Shown: positions 4,884-5,061 of the stretch, in pieces
How the letters are laid out: the number at the start of each line of letters is the position of its first letter
How positions within the stretch are numbered: position 1 is the first letter of the stretch
Assembly: GCA_946479205.1 (NCBI GenBank)
Contig: CAMLFJ010000287.1
Span: 1-5,061, forward strand
Reading direction: 5' to 3'
Source of the DNA: an uncultured bacterium
GTDB lineage: Bacteria; Methylomirabilota; Methylomirabilia; Rokubacteriales; CSP1-6
Length of the DNA: 5,061 bases
The notes under the pieces: generated by a model
What the model saw: the letters and a program-made list of their open reading frames with translations, nothing else
What the model was told of the DNA's origin: nothing
The model's database searches: none
Position numbers and translations under genes: made by a program

Positions 4884-5061
4884 TCAGGGGCGGCGAGCGG
4901 GCCCCTGCGTCGGCATCGCCTCCGCGCCCGGCGGAGCGCTCGGCGCCGGGACGGGGTGCGCCTGCGAGGGCATCCGGTCCTCGGCGGGAGCCGCGGCGGT
5001 CGCGGCCGGGCGCGGCGCGCGGGCGGCCGGCTGGGGCGGCGCGGTGCCCCACGGCGTCGCC
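4884..5061 (-). CDS. C-terminal Pro/Ala-rich tail of a gene running off the right edge (partial)
   Basis: Reading the minus strand from 5060, one frame stays open for 58 codons and ends in TGA (4886-4884). It encodes a Pro/Ala-rich chain with segments such as WGTAPPQPAARAP and AHPVPAPSAPPGAEAMPTQ. Nearly every third codon position is G or C, and the mix of Pro, Ala, Thr, Gln and Ser is typical of a disordered tail or linker, as in secreted or envelope proteins of high-GC bacteria. The overlapping minus-strand reading frame at 5052-4849 is Arg/Gly-rich and looks like a frame-shifted shadow. The gene would converge on the HicB-like gene with 31 nt between the stops. Function cannot be inferred, and with so little sequence the frame choice itself is moderate. 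Confidence 0.5.
   Translation of the reverse strand, partial: ATPWGTAPPQPAARAPRPAATAAAPAEDRMPSQAHPVPAPSAPPGAEAMPTQGPARRP

Noticed and set aside
4886..4906. Small hairpin AGGGGC/GCCCCT with a 9-nt loop after the HicB-like gene
   Set aside because: The stem is only 6 bp, no T-run follows on either strand, and it probably lies in coding sequence, so I do not call it a terminator.
4849..5052. A 67-codon minus-strand open frame with its own start at the right edge
   Set aside because: It is Arg/Gly/Ala-rich with no domain and overlaps the HicB-like stop codon; the neighbouring frame ending at 4884 has better codon character.

Overview
The window is GC-rich throughout (by eye about 70% G+C, not counted), with third codon positions almost all G or C. 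The genes are tightly packed. The gene content (a CoA-transferase family III racemase-like enzyme, a ChbG/YdjC-type deacetylase with a Tat leader, a LysN/MocR-type aminotransferase and an orphan receiver protein) fits a high-GC, probably uncultivated soil or sediment bacterium. A Rokubacteria/Methylomirabilota-like or deltaproteobacterial genome is a guess from style only; there is no rRNA or other marker gene here.

Layout. Positions 10-1200 (+) encode a CaiB/BaiF family protein with the residues expected of an alpha-methylacyl-CoA racemase. It converges with and overlaps by 35 nt a minus-strand polysaccharide-deacetylase-like gene (1166-2017) whose product begins with a twin-arginine signal. 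A 154-nt divergent intergenic region (2018-2171) with several TGGGC half-sites separates that gene from a plus-strand pair: a PLP-dependent aminotransferase (2172-3377) and, 1 nt downstream, a stand-alone CheY-like receiver protein (3379-3762).

Four nt after the receiver stop codon is an 86-bp near-perfect palindrome (3767-3852) with 23-bp identical arms. It looks like a REP/MITE-type element and is the only clearly foreign-looking sequence here. Three nt beyond it is a well-formed sigma70-type promoter (TTGACG, 17 nt, TGT-TAGCGT). Its predicted start site falls on the GTG codon of a SAM-dependent methyltransferase (3891-4691), suggesting a leaderless mRNA. The methyltransferase overlaps by ATGA a 54-residue HicB-like protein (4688-4852).

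The right edge (4884-5061, minus) appears to hold the Pro/Ala-rich C-terminal tail of a gene that begins beyond the window.

Functionally the window looks like four short transcription units rather than one pathway. No complete novel defence or mobile system is evident. The points most worth a second look are the palindrome, the leaderless promoter beside it, and the methyltransferase/HicB-like and aminotransferase/receiver pairings.
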